Source of the DNA: Candidatus Anaerobutyricum avicola | Lineage (GTDB): Bacteria > Bacillota > Clostridia > Lachnospirales > Lachnospiraceae | Reading direction: 5' to 3' | Length of the DNA stretch: 37,949 nucleotides | Assembly: GCA_019113845.1 (NCBI GenBank) | Contig: DXGQ01000022.1 | Location: 1 to 37,949 of the forward strand | Shown: in pieces, positions 8,628 through 16,977 of the stretch | How positions within the stretch are numbered: the first letter of the stretch is position 1 | Layout of the letters: the number at the start of each line of letters is the position of its first letter | Translations under genes and position numbers: made by a program | Notes under the pieces: generated by a model | What the model was told of the DNA's origin: nothing | Database searches by the model: none | Seen by the model: the letters and a program-made list of their open reading frames with translations, nothing else

Positions 8628-8728
8628 GGAACAGACAGCTGGAAAAAGGGCAGCCGCCATCCTGAATATGAAAAATAAAAAGTAGCCGCCCTGTGTCTGT
8701 CAATGAAGAAATCCGAAGGAGAATTGCT

Positions 8729-8998
8729 GTGAGAATCTGGTGTAAACTGTTTAAGAAAAACCGTATGTTAAAAGATACCGTTATAGAAAATTATAATATG
8801 GAGATGTCCCGGACTGCCAAAGTTTATGACAGTCTGGAACAGGCCTGCTATGAATTTGACCTGGAGAAACCGATATGGCTCGATAAAAATAAGCAGGAGT
8901 TCATCCGCCACGCACGGACACGGTTTTATCAGGATAATTTTATTGAGCAGATTGATTTTGATTATCTGGATTTTCAGGTGATTGAGGAGGATTATTAG
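8729..8998 (+). CDS. small conserved protein of unknown function
   Basis: The protein has 89 residues from GTG at 8729, seven bases after GAAGGAG (8715-8721); the in-frame GTG at 8693 lacks a ribosome site. It starts MRIWCKLFKKNRMLKDTVIE and ends in a very acidic, aromatic stretch (FDYLDFQVIEEDY). No signal peptide, membrane segment or known motif is visible. Similar short proteins with a YEFDLEKPIWLDKN-like core appear in Lachnospiraceae from memory, but no function is known. It is probably monocistronic. Confidence 0.7.
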   Translation: MRIWCKLFKKNRMLKDTVIENYNMEMSRTAKVYDSLEQACYEFDLEKPIWLDKNKQEFIRHARTRFYQDNFIEQIDFDYLDFQVIEEDY

Positions 8999-9061
8999 TT
9001 CATTTTCCCATCATAAAATCTTCAAAAGCAGCTATAATAGTGATATTATTATTGTATACTC

Positions 9062-9118
9062 TTAGATGATTTCATAGAAAAAATACGGAAAGTCAACGAA
9101 GAGATGAAAATGTTTTAA
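9062..9118 (+). pseudogene. possible remnant of a gene 3' end
   Basis: A short open stretch encodes LDDFIEKIRKVNEEMKMF and then stops. It has no start codon or ribosome site and is preceded by a stop at 9041. The composition looks coding (amphipathic helix), so it may be the leftover tail of a deleted gene just upstream of the AAA-like gene. It could equally be chance. Confidence 0.2.
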
Positions 9119-9162
9119 GGACTGCGCTACTTTGCTGATGCCAAAACGAGGAGGGTAGAAAG

Positions 9163-10857
9163 ATGAAAAAGAAACTTCCCATCGGGATTGAAAATTTTGA
9201 GGAATTCTCTTCTGAGAATTTTTATTATGTAGATAAAACCATGTTCATTAAAGAACTTTTACAAAACTGGGGAAAGGTAAATCTTTTTACGCGCCCCAGA
9301 CGTTTTGGAAAAACTCTGAATATGAGCATGCTGAAGTGCTTTTTTGAAGTTGGAAACGCTCCGGAGCTATTTGACGGTTTAAAGATCATGGACGAACATG
9401 CACTGTGTGAAGAATACATGGGAAAGTTTCCGGTAATTTCTATCAGTCTGAAAAGCGTGGACGGGCTGGATTTCAGGACAGCTTTGGCAGCGCTGAAGAC
9501 CGTTATTGGGAATGAGGCTATCCGTTTTCAATTTCTAAAAGAAAGCGGGAAACTTTCGGCAGAAGAAAAAGAGGCTTATGCCCGCCTGATAAAAATAGGA
9601 TCCGGCAAAGACGGCATATATGCCATGGCAGATAACGTGGCATCCGCAAGCCTGCAAACGCTGTCACGGCTTTTAGCCAGGCACTATGGTAAGAAGGTTA
9701 TATTATTGATTGATGAATATGACGTTCCACTTGATAAAGCATTTCAAGCCGGATATTATGATGAGATGGTGAGCTTTATCCGCAGTTTGCTCGGAAATGT
9801 GCTGAAGACAAATGACAGCCTATATTATGCAGTTCTTACGGGTTGCCTGCGGATTTCCAAGGAAAGTATCTTCACAGGGCTGAATAATCTGAAAGTACAC
9901 ACAATCTCTGATGTCCGGTACGATGAGTACTTCGGTTTCACCAATGTGGATGTGGATGAACTTCTGGAATTCTATGGTCTGTCTTCTTATAAAGATGTGT
10001 TCCATGACTGGTATGACGGGTATCGTTTTGGAGATACGGATGTATATTGTCCCTGGGATGTCATTAATTACTGTGATGAACTGCTGGCAACTCCATACGC
10101 GGAACCGGAAAACTACTGGGCCAACACCAGCGGAAATGATTTGATCCGCCGCCTGCTGAGGAAGGCAAATCAAAACACCAAAAGCGAAGTTGAGTGTCTG
10201 ATCAATGGCGAAACCATCACAAAAACCATCCGACAGGAACTGACATATCGGGAAGTCGAAGATTCCATTGATAATATATGGAGTGTCCTTTATTCCACCG
10301 GATACTTGACATGCCGAAGGAAGGCGCCTGGAAAGCAGATGGAGTTGACATTGCCAAACCGGGAAATCAGGGAATTATTTATTGATCTGGTAAAGGACTG
10401 GTTTGAAGAAGCAACCCAGGCAGACACCGGAAGAATCAACCGCTTTTGTGCAGCGTTCCCGGAAGGTGATACCGATACGATTCAAAAAATGCTCGGCGAT
10501 TACCTGTGGGATTCCATTAGCGTGAGAGACACGGCAGTACGAAGGAACATGAAGGAAAACTTCTATCATGGGCTGTTGCTCGGGCTTTTGCAAAACCAGG
10601 GCAATTGGCTACTTAAGTCCAATGCGGAAACCGGTGAGGGATACAGCGACATTTCTATTCAGACACCGGACAGAGTTGGGATTGTGATCGAATTGAAATA
10701 TGCGGATGACGGTAATCTGAAGAAAGCATGTGCAGAAGCACTGAAGCAGATCGAAGAAAAGAAATATGCAGAAGGACTGAAACGACGGAGCATGAAAAAG
10801 GTCATCAAGTATGGTATTGCTTTTTGCGAGAAAGAATGTATGGTGACAATGGCATAG
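9163..10857 (+). CDS. AAA-ATPase-like / PD-(D/E)XK nuclease-like protein (DUF1703 family)
   Basis: This 564-residue protein has the usual two-part layout of the family. The N-terminal AAA-ATPase_like domain starts LPIGIENFEEF and YYVDKT, with P-loop-like RPRRFGKT (about 44-51), and carries the Walker B-like VILLIDEYDVPLD (about 180-193). The C-terminal PD-(D/E)XK-like domain has D496 in GYSDISI and E510-x-K512 in VIELKY. RBS GGAGGG lies about nine bases before ATG. The family is widespread and often multicopy in gut Bacteroidetes and Firmicutes; its role is unknown. Catalytic motifs look intact. There is no partner gene, so it probably acts alone. Whether it cuts nucleic acid is inference. 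Confidence 0.85.
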   Translation: MKKKLPIGIENFEEFSSENFYYVDKTMFIKELLQNWGKVNLFTRPRRFGKTLNMSMLKCFFEVGNAPELFDGLKIMDEHALCEEYMGKFPVISISLKSVDGLDFRTALAALKTVIGNEAIRFQFLKESGKLSAEEKEAYARLIKIGSGKDGIYAMADNVASASLQTLSRLLARHYGKKVILLIDEYDVPLDKAFQAGYYDEMVSFIRSLLGNVLKTNDSLYYAVLTGCLRISKESIFTGLNNLKVHTISDVRYDEYFGFTNVDVDELLEFYGLSSYKDVFHDWYDGYRFGDTDVYCPWDVINYCDELLATPYAEPENYWANTSGNDLIRRLLRKANQNTKSEVECLINGETITKTIRQELTYREVEDSIDNIWSVLYSTGYLTCRRKAPGKQMELTLPNREIRELFIDLVKDWFEEATQADTGRINRFCAAFPEGDTDTIQKMLGDYLWDSISVRDTAVRRNMKENFYHGLLLGLLQNQGNWLLKSNAETGEGYSDISIQTPDRVGIVIELKYADDGNLKKACAEALKQIEEKKYAEGLKRRSMKKVIKYGIAFCEKECMVTMA

Positions 10858-10895
10858 GCGTTGGAATATTACAAATAAAAAGAATAAGATAAAAT

Positions 10896-10948
10896 ATCGC
10901 CCTCTGTGGAAGCTTACAATTGGCTCCTGCAAAGGGCGATGTTTTTTT
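10896..10948 (+). terminator. terminator of the AAA-like gene
   Basis: ATCGCCCT (10896-10903) pairs with AGGGCGAT (10933-10940) and is followed by seven T (10942-10948). The loop is long (29 nt). The minus-strand reading has A-rich sequence beyond the stem and would also serve poorly as a terminator of the esterase gene. Confidence 0.75.
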
Positions 10949-11029
10949 GACACACGTTTTCCTTTTCCTCTTCCTTGCACTTTCTCAATCCGCCGCTTCA
11001 CACGGCTTCTCAATACTTGAAAATGCTAT

Positions 11030-12247
11030 CTACCGAAAGATCATCTGCGCAAAGTCCCGGATGCACTGCCGCCACACGTTCCAGTCATGGATGCCGTGGT
11101 AGATGCGGCGGGTATGGGCGATGTGGCGGGCTTCCAGCATCTTGTCGTCGGCGTCGAAAAAGTTTTTGTATGGGTCTTCGTCGCCGATGGCGCGGAAGTA
11201 GACCGGAAAGGTGCGGGCAAAACTTTCCGCATCGTCGAGGATACGTAAGTGTTCGTTATTACCCGGGCCGCGGTCGACCATATCAAGCTCGGTTCCCTGC
11301 ATCATGTCGGTGACAAAGCCGCTGAAGACGCCAAGGGCACAGAAGTATTCCGGATGGGTGAAGCCGATGATGCTTGTCTGGAGGGAACCCATGGAGAGTC
11401 CCGCCATGGCGCGGCGTTCTTTGCTTCCGCCGATGCGGAATTTTTTCTCCACGAAAGGGATCACGTCTTTGAGGAGCTGCGGCTCCAACAGCATGAAGTC
11501 CACGATACGGCGGCCGTCTTTCGTGACGGTCTGCACCATGCCGTTGCACATGACGACGGCAAATGGCACGGCTTTTCCTTCTGCGATCAGGTTATCGAGG
11601 ATGAATTGAAGTTTGCCGGAGGTCGTCCAGCCGGTCTCATTCTCGCCGTGTCCGTGCTGGAGATAGAGAACGGGGAATGTCTTGTCCGTCTCTTCTTCGT
11701 AGGCTGCCGGTGTGTAGATGACGCAGCTTTCCCACTCTCCGGTCACGGAAGAATAAAAGTATTCCCGGCGGACGCTTCCGTGGGGTACGTCTTTTATACT
11801 ATAAAATGTTTCCTCAAAATTCTCGCCATTGTTCTCGCCGCACGATTCCATGTTGCTGTGCATCTGTCCGTTTTCCGCATGTTTTTCTTCTTCTGTGCCT
11901 TCGCTCTCTCCGGTCTGTTCCGGTACCGGCAACTCCACATAGTTATACGGACGGCTGTAGCCGTAGCTGATCGGGAGAAGCGGGGTCAGCACTTCCGCCC
12001 CATCCAGCTTGAACTGCACGTAGTGGTGGCCGGTTTGGAAGGGAAGTTCCATCTCCCAGACGCCGTCCTCCCGGCGCGTGCACGGATATTCCTCGTCCAT
12101 GATGACGACGGATACGTTCTGCGCCTTCGGCGCCGCCAGGCGCAGGAATGCCCGGCCGTCGGCCTGTATCTCGCAGGCCGGAACCTGTCCTTCCCACGGA
12201 AGGACCCGGTCGAAGGCCAATGCCTGTTCTGCTCTGTTATAATCCAT
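11030..12247 (-). CDS. alpha/beta-hydrolase esterase with N-terminal Ig-like domain (CE1/esterase D family)
   Basis: The protein has 405 residues. Residues about 20-112 form an early-set/CBM48-like module as found on carbohydrate esterases. An acidic linker (about 112-145) leads to an esterase D-type hydrolase. Its oxyanion region is LQHGHGENETGW (about 196-207). The nucleophile is S285 in GLSMGS, the acid probably lies in GDEDPY (about 355-360), and the histidine is H387 in YHGIHDW. There is no signal peptide, so it acts in the cytoplasm, perhaps deacylating imported sugars. Related annotations include feruloyl or xylan esterase and enterochelin esterase. It lies 48 bp downstream of pepD, probably on the same transcript. 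Confidence 0.8.
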   Translation of the reverse strand: MDYNRAEQALAFDRVLPWEGQVPACEIQADGRAFLRLAAPKAQNVSVVIMDEEYPCTRREDGVWEMELPFQTGHHYVQFKLDGAEVLTPLLPISYGYSRPYNYVELPVPEQTGESEGTEEEKHAENGQMHSNMESCGENNGENFEETFYSIKDVPHGSVRREYFYSSVTGEWESCVIYTPAAYEEETDKTFPVLYLQHGHGENETGWTTSGKLQFILDNLIAEGKAVPFAVVMCNGMVQTVTKDGRRIVDFMLLEPQLLKDVIPFVEKKFRIGGSKERRAMAGLSMGSLQTSIIGFTHPEYFCALGVFSGFVTDMMQGTELDMVDRGPGNNEHLRILDDAESFARTFPVYFRAIGDEDPYKNFFDADDKMLEARHIAHTRRIYHGIHDWNVWRQCIRDFAQMIFR

Positions 12248-12295
12248 ATTTTCCTCTTTCCTGACGCGCTTGCTGCGTCAATAATGGTAGCGTCT

Positions 12296-13765
12296 CTATT
12301 TCAGCGCTGCCAGAGCTTTTGTCACAAGCTCCCAGGTGCGCTGTACGGAAGAGATACTCAACACTTCATTTACTGTGTGGATGCCTTCCATCTGCGGTCC
12401 GAGGGATACGGCGTCGATGTCGCCCATCTTGGAAGCGAAGAGGCCGCACTCAAGACCGGCGTGGATGCCCTCCACCACCGGATCGTTGCCATAGAGTTCG
12501 CGATAAGTATCTACCAGAACATCACGGAGACGGGAGTCTGCGCGGTATTCCCATCCCGGGTACGGGCCGCTGATCTCGGTGATTCCGCCCAGAAGAACGG
12601 CCAATGCATCCATTTTATCAATGAGGAACTGTTTCTCATGCTCGCTGGCGCTTCGCACGGCGTAGGATAAGTCCACGGAAGTTTCGTTGGTGCGAAGGAT
12701 GCCCAAGTTCAGGGAAGTCTGTACCAGACCTTCGATCTCCGGGTTCATCCTCTGGATGCCATATGGCATATGAAGAAGTGCCTGGATCACTACGGCGGTA
12801 TCTTTGGCGGTAAGCGCCTGCACGTCGGTGCTCTGTGCGGTACCGTCGGCTTTGTCCGCATCCCCGGCTTCCACATGAAGGGCTGCGTTCGGGTCTGTCA
12901 CTTTATATTCCTCTGCCACGATCGCAAATGTTTCCTGCATTTTATTTTTTACTTCTTCTGCCTTGTCTGCCGGTACCGCGATCTCCACCTGGCAGGACAG
13001 GGCGATGGCGTTGTCTTTCTCTCCGCCGTTGATGGAGATCAGCCGCACATCGTTCATGACACTGTAGAGCAATCTTCCCATGACCACGTTGGCGTTGGCG
13101 CGTCCTTTGTCAATCTCCACGCCGGAGTGACCGCCGGAGAATCCGTCCAGGGAGACGCGCATCACGGCTGCCTGTACATTTTCTCTCTCATACGGGAACT
13201 TGCAGGTAACTGTTGCGCCGCCGGCACAGCTCACGGTGAAGATGCCCTCGTCCTCGGAGTCCATGTTTAAGAAGAGGTGCCCCTTGATATCGGATACATC
13301 CATGTAGGCGGCTCCCAGCATACCGATCTCTTCATCCGTCGTGATGATGACCTCAAGCGGCGGATGTGGCATGTCCGGGTCGTCCAGAATGGCAAGGCTG
13401 TACGCCACGGCGATACCGTCGTCGCCACCCAGGGAAGTTCCCTTCGCAGAGATCAGATCGCCGTTCACTTCCAGATCCAGTCCGTCTTTCTCCATATCTT
13501 TCGGGCAGTCGGCGGTCTTTACAGCGACCATATCCATATGTCCCTGCAGGATGACCGGCTCAGAATCCTCGTATCCTTTGGAGCCATCTTTCCAGATGAC
13601 CACGTTATATTTCTCGTCCTGGCGATATTTTAATCCTCTTTCTTTCGCAAAATCCACCAGATAATTGCTGATCTGCTCCACATTTCCGGAACCGTGAGGA
13701 ATGGAACAGATTTCCTCAAAAAACTGAAATACTTTCGCAGGTTCCAGTGCTGATAATACTCCCAT
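12296..13765 (-). CDS. pepD: cytosolic aminoacyl-histidine dipeptidase (M20 family, PepD)
   Basis: This is a 489-residue M20 metallopeptidase that splits dipeptides such as Xaa-His. Zinc ligands and catalytic residues are visible: ILQGHMDMV (H76, D78), LGGDDGIAVAY (D115/116), TTDEEIGMLG (E145, E146) and GHSGVEI in the lid domain. The start is ATG at 13765, five bases after AGGAGG; an in-frame ATG 24 bases upstream lacks a ribosome site. It sits downstream of an OPT peptide transporter on the same strand, a sensible pairing of peptide uptake with dipeptide hydrolysis. No signal peptide. Confidence 0.95.
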   Translation of the reverse strand: MGVLSALEPAKVFQFFEEICSIPHGSGNVEQISNYLVDFAKERGLKYRQDEKYNVVIWKDGSKGYEDSEPVILQGHMDMVAVKTADCPKDMEKDGLDLEVNGDLISAKGTSLGGDDGIAVAYSLAILDDPDMPHPPLEVIITTDEEIGMLGAAYMDVSDIKGHLFLNMDSEDEGIFTVSCAGGATVTCKFPYERENVQAAVMRVSLDGFSGGHSGVEIDKGRANANVVMGRLLYSVMNDVRLISINGGEKDNAIALSCQVEIAVPADKAEEVKNKMQETFAIVAEEYKVTDPNAALHVEAGDADKADGTAQSTDVQALTAKDTAVVIQALLHMPYGIQRMNPEIEGLVQTSLNLGILRTNETSVDLSYAVRSASEHEKQFLIDKMDALAVLLGGITEISGPYPGWEYRADSRLRDVLVDTYRELYGNDPVVEGIHAGLECGLFASKMGDIDAVSLGPQMEGIHTVNEVLSISSVQRTWELVTKALAALK

Positions 13766-13897
13766 AATGTCCTCCTGTCTTTTTTGCAAATATTTATTGT
13801 CAATGCAGCCTGCTGTTGCAGATGCCGCACAGAATGCTCTCTTATGCGCCCGGCTGCTGTCCGGCAGCCAGCTATGGCGGTTCTCCGGTCCGATTGT

Positions 13898-14257
13898 CTA
13901 TGACCGTCGCTTTTTATTTTCCACCGGAAAATATTCCGCGCCCTTCTTCTCCACCTGACCGGTCTTTACCATATAGGAAAGAAGCTGGCCGGCAAAGTCT
14001 CTGGCGTCCTTTACCACCGCCCGGTTGGCGGAAAACGGCTGTCTCGCTTCCAACCCTTCGCAGAGCTTCGCCGCCTGACCCAGCGTGATGGCGCTGTTGT
14101 GTTTTAAATATTTCTTTACTCTGCTCTGTCCTTTGCTAAATAACAGCTTCATCAGATCGCCGGACTGATTCTTCTGCCGGACGATCCCCCAACTGTAGAT
14201 GATCATGGTGGCGATGGCAAAGAAAAGGATGCCCAGAATGATCGTACTGATTTTCAC
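13898..14257 (-). CDS. small membrane-anchored protein of unknown function
   Basis: The protein has 119 residues from GTG at 14257, which follows AGGGAGAG. A nearby ATG gives only three codons before stop. One membrane segment (about 3-23, IILGILFFAIATMIIYSWGIV) is followed by a basic, helical cytoplasmic domain (about 40-115), with RVKKYLKHNSAITLGQAAKL and LLSYMVKTGQVEKK. The latter looks like a winged-helix arrangement, but DNA binding is only a guess. It lies between the PqqD-like gene and pepD in the leftward run. Confidence 0.65.
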   Translation of the reverse strand: MKISTIILGILFFAIATMIIYSWGIVRQKNQSGDLMKLLFSKGQSRVKKYLKHNSAITLGQAAKLCEGLEARQPFSANRAVVKDARDFAGQLLSYMVKTGQVEKKGAEYFPVENKKRRS

Positions 14258-14363
14258 TTTTCCATCTCTCCCTGTCTCTCTGTCAGACGATTCTCACATG
14301 CGTAATTTTTCACGTACGCCCTCCCGCCTGCTTTTACCTGTTTCTCCTTCGGCAGTATCCCCG

Positions 14364-14708
14364 TCAATTTTTCCGGAAAACCACGTATCCGTTCTGTTCC
14401 AGTATCTTAAAGTAGGACGCCAGCCTCTCGTAGAGCTGATCTGCCGCTCCTTTGTGGGTGTTTTTCAGAATCTGACCGATCTCATAGATCGTCTTCTGCC
14501 CGTCAATCTGCTGCCATACGCAGCTCCCGTACTCGTCCAGCCTGATAAAGCTGAAGCGTGGCCGCCGGAAAAACTTCTGCGCGATGGTATTATAGAATCC
14601 GGTGTTCTCCACCGTCACCTCCACAAGACCGTCTTCGCAGACTTCCCATTTCTTATCATTGATCGACGGGATTTTGTCCAGATAATTCTCCTGCTTTTTC
14701 TTCTTCAT
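14364..14708 (-). CDS. PqqD family protein
   Basis: The protein has 114 residues from ATG at 14708, preceded by AAGGAG; the open frame extends upstream but has no ribosome site. The segments RFSFIRLDEYGSCVWQQIDG (about 51-70), KTIYEIGQIL and LASYFKILEQNGYVVF match the PqqD/RRE fold, a peptide-binding winged-helix domain that presents precursor peptides to radical SAM enzymes in RiPP pathways. No radical SAM enzyme, precursor peptide or RiPP transporter is visible nearby. Instead it sits 197 bp downstream of an OPT oligopeptide transporter, suggesting a role in peptide handling or regulation. Confidence 0.8.
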   Translation of the reverse strand: MKKKKQENYLDKIPSINDKKWEVCEDGLVEVTVENTGFYNTIAQKFFRRPRFSFIRLDEYGSCVWQQIDGQKTIYEIGQILKNTHKGAADQLYERLASYFKILEQNGYVVFRKN

Positions 14709-14837
14709 AAAACTCCTTTTTCGCTGCCCTGCATTCCCTCCGCACAGGGGACGCAGACCGGCATTACTATCCTGTCCTGTCAGCCAACAGCCTGCATTTT
14801 CACCTGTGACGCGCCTGTCTCCCAGGCGCACATGCAG

Positions 14838-14873
14838 GAAAAGGACACTGCCGCATCACAGCGGCAATGCCCC
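14838..14873 (-). terminator. possible terminator after the OPT gene
   Basis: On the minus strand GGGGCATTGCCGC pairs, with wobble pairs, to GCGGCAGTGTCC (14843-14873), followed by TTTTCC. The weak tail suggests partial readthrough into the pqqD-like gene. Confidence 0.45.
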
Positions 14874-14905
14874 TTTATCATAGTACGTTCTCTATAGTGT
14901 GTCAA

Positions 14906-16819
14906 TTATGACTGCTTCTTTTTACGGCAGAAGTAGAACAGTGTGGCAAGGAGCAGGATAAACGCAACGATGCCGACCCAGTTGCCTACCGCATAGAAGT
15001 TATCTCCGTAAAGACTGGACATATCAATGTTCACATTGAATACGGCAACCACAGCCAGAATGATACCGACAATACCCTCGCCGGCGATCATGCCTGCGGA
15101 GTAAAGAACACCGGACTCCACGCAGTGGCTCTTCTGCTCTTCGCTGTCGTACTTTCTCTTTTCTTCCATGTACCACTTGATCACACCGCCCACAAAGATC
15201 GGAGCGCTTAAGTGGATCGGAAGGTAAAGACCGATGGCAAAAGCCAGAACCGGAATACCCAGAACCTCAACGGCAATGGCGATAAATACACCCATGAAAA
15301 TGAGGGTCCATGGAAGTGTGCCTCCCATAACACCTTCTACAACCATCTTCATCAGAGAAGCCTGCGGAGCCGGAATCATCTCGGAACCGAAGCCCCATGC
15401 CGCATTGAGCAGGTACATAACGCCGCCAATGGCAAAGGCTGCCACAACCGCACCGAGAATCTCACCGATCTGCTGTAACTTCGGTGTGGCGCCTACAATA
15501 TAACCACATTTCAGATCCTGTGAGGTATCACCGGCGATGGCTGCGATAATACAGATAACGGTACCGACCGTGATAGCGGCAACCATACCCTCGATGCCGG
15601 TCATGCCTGCTGCCTTGAAGACGAAAGTCGTAACGATCAGTGTGGCGATCGCCATACCGGATACCGGGTTGTTGCTGCTTCCGACGATACCAACCATACG
15701 GGAAGATACCGTAGCAAAGAAGAAACCAAAAATAACGACGATCACAGCACCCACCGGGCTGATCGGAATAGCCGGAACCAGCCACATCACAATGGCTACC
15801 ACGATGACGCCGATCAGTACGGTACGCATGGAGATATCGGTCTGTGTTCTCTCACCGGTCTCCACATTTTTACCGAAGCCTTTCATCGCCTTGGCAAAAG
15901 TCCGCACCATAGTCGGGAACGTCTTAATCAGGCTGATGATACCGCCGGCTGCCACGGCGCCCGCGCCGATGTAACGGTTGTACTCGCTCCAGATACTGGA
16001 CGGATCCAGCTGGTTAAACGGAATGGCGTTGCCCGCCTCATCCAGCACGGAAGACAGCGCGTCGCCTCCGAAGAAAGAGATCGCCGGAATCAGAACCAGA
16101 TAGGAAAGGATACCGCCCGCAAACATATAGCTGGATATCTTCAGTCCGCAGATATATCCTACGCCTGCCAGTGCAGGAAGTACGTCAAGGCCGACGCCGC
16201 AAGTATAATTCTTCGCGTAAATATCAAAGTTAACCTCACTCGGGAATAACTTAAGGCCGTCCGCAATAAACTTGTAAACAGCTGCGATACCCAGTCCGGC
16301 AAAAACCACCTTGGACTTCTCGCCGCCCTGTTCACCGGCCAGAAGAACCTCCGCACAGGCTGTTCCCTCCGGATACGGAAGAGTTCCGTGTTCTTCCACA
16401 ATCAATGCGGTACGTAACGGAATCATAAAAAGAACACCCAGGATACCGCCGCACAGCGCTACGATGGCGATGGAGAAAAATCCCGGTTCGCTTGTTTTAC
16501 CTTCCGCTGCCCACATGAAAACGGCAGGAAGGGTGAAGATCGCTCCCGCTGCCAGAGACTCTCCGGCGGAACCAATGGTCTGTACCATGTTGTTTTCCAG
16601 AATGGAATCTTTCTTTAAGATCACACGGATCACACCCATGGAAATAACTGCTGCAGGGATCGATGCGGATACGGTCATGCCGACACGCAGTCCCAGGTAT
16701 GCATTTGCTGCGCCGAATATTACTGCCAGAATAAGACCAAGTACAATAGAAGTGACTGTAAACTCCGGTACAATCTTATCCGCAGGAATAAAAGGCTTAA
16801 ATTCATTCTTGTTGTCCAT
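14906..16819 (-). CDS. OPT family oligopeptide transporter
   Basis: This 637-residue polytopic membrane protein begins KPFIPADKIVPEFTVTSI, has about 14-16 hydrophobic segments, and carries the family hallmarks AYLGLRVGMTVSASIPAAV (about 40-58) and LPYPEGTACAEVL. OPT proteins import oligopeptides, or metal chelates, using the proton gradient. The start is ATG at 16819 after ACAGGAG; the upstream in-frame ATG lacks a ribosome site. It heads the leftward run containing pqqD-like, small membrane protein and pepD genes. A -10 box lies at 16868-16873. The substrate cannot be read from sequence. Confidence 0.93.
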   Translation of the reverse strand: MDNKNEFKPFIPADKIVPEFTVTSIVLGLILAVIFGAANAYLGLRVGMTVSASIPAAVISMGVIRVILKKDSILENNMVQTIGSAGESLAAGAIFTLPAVFMWAAEGKTSEPGFFSIAIVALCGGILGVLFMIPLRTALIVEEHGTLPYPEGTACAEVLLAGEQGGEKSKVVFAGLGIAAVYKFIADGLKLFPSEVNFDIYAKNYTCGVGLDVLPALAGVGYICGLKISSYMFAGGILSYLVLIPAISFFGGDALSSVLDEAGNAIPFNQLDPSSIWSEYNRYIGAGAVAAGGIISLIKTFPTMVRTFAKAMKGFGKNVETGERTQTDISMRTVLIGVIVVAIVMWLVPAIPISPVGAVIVVIFGFFFATVSSRMVGIVGSSNNPVSGMAIATLIVTTFVFKAAGMTGIEGMVAAITVGTVICIIAAIAGDTSQDLKCGYIVGATPKLQQIGEILGAVVAAFAIGGVMYLLNAAWGFGSEMIPAPQASLMKMVVEGVMGGTLPWTLIFMGVFIAIAVEVLGIPVLAFAIGLYLPIHLSAPIFVGGVIKWYMEEKRKYDSEEQKSHCVESGVLYSAGMIAGEGIVGIILAVVAVFNVNIDMSSLYGDNFYAVGNWVGIVAFILLLATLFYFCRKKKQS

Positions 16820-16867
16820 ACTTTTATCTCCTGTTCTATTGATGTAGTGTAGTAGCATACAGAATCT

Positions 16868-16873
16868 ATTATA
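16868..16873 (-). promoter_or_regulatory. probable -10 box of the OPT gene
   Basis: A perfect TATAAT on the minus strand lies 48 bases upstream of the OPT start, in a very AT-rich divergent region. No convincing -35 is seen at 16-18 bp, only T-rich sequence. Confidence 0.45.
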
Positions 16874-16977
16874 CTATAGAACTTAAAAAAATAAAGTAAA
16901 AATTGAAATATGTATAAATTAACCAAAAATCAATATATTTATATATGAAAAATTGCCGAAAGGATTCCGTAACAATT

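Noticed and set aside
11249-12670. A 473-codon open frame on the plus strand, opposite the esterase and pepD genes
   Set aside because: It is antisense to two genes with clear catalytic motifs, has no ribosome site and reads as low-similarity His/Val/Phe-rich sequence, the usual shadow of GC-rich codons.
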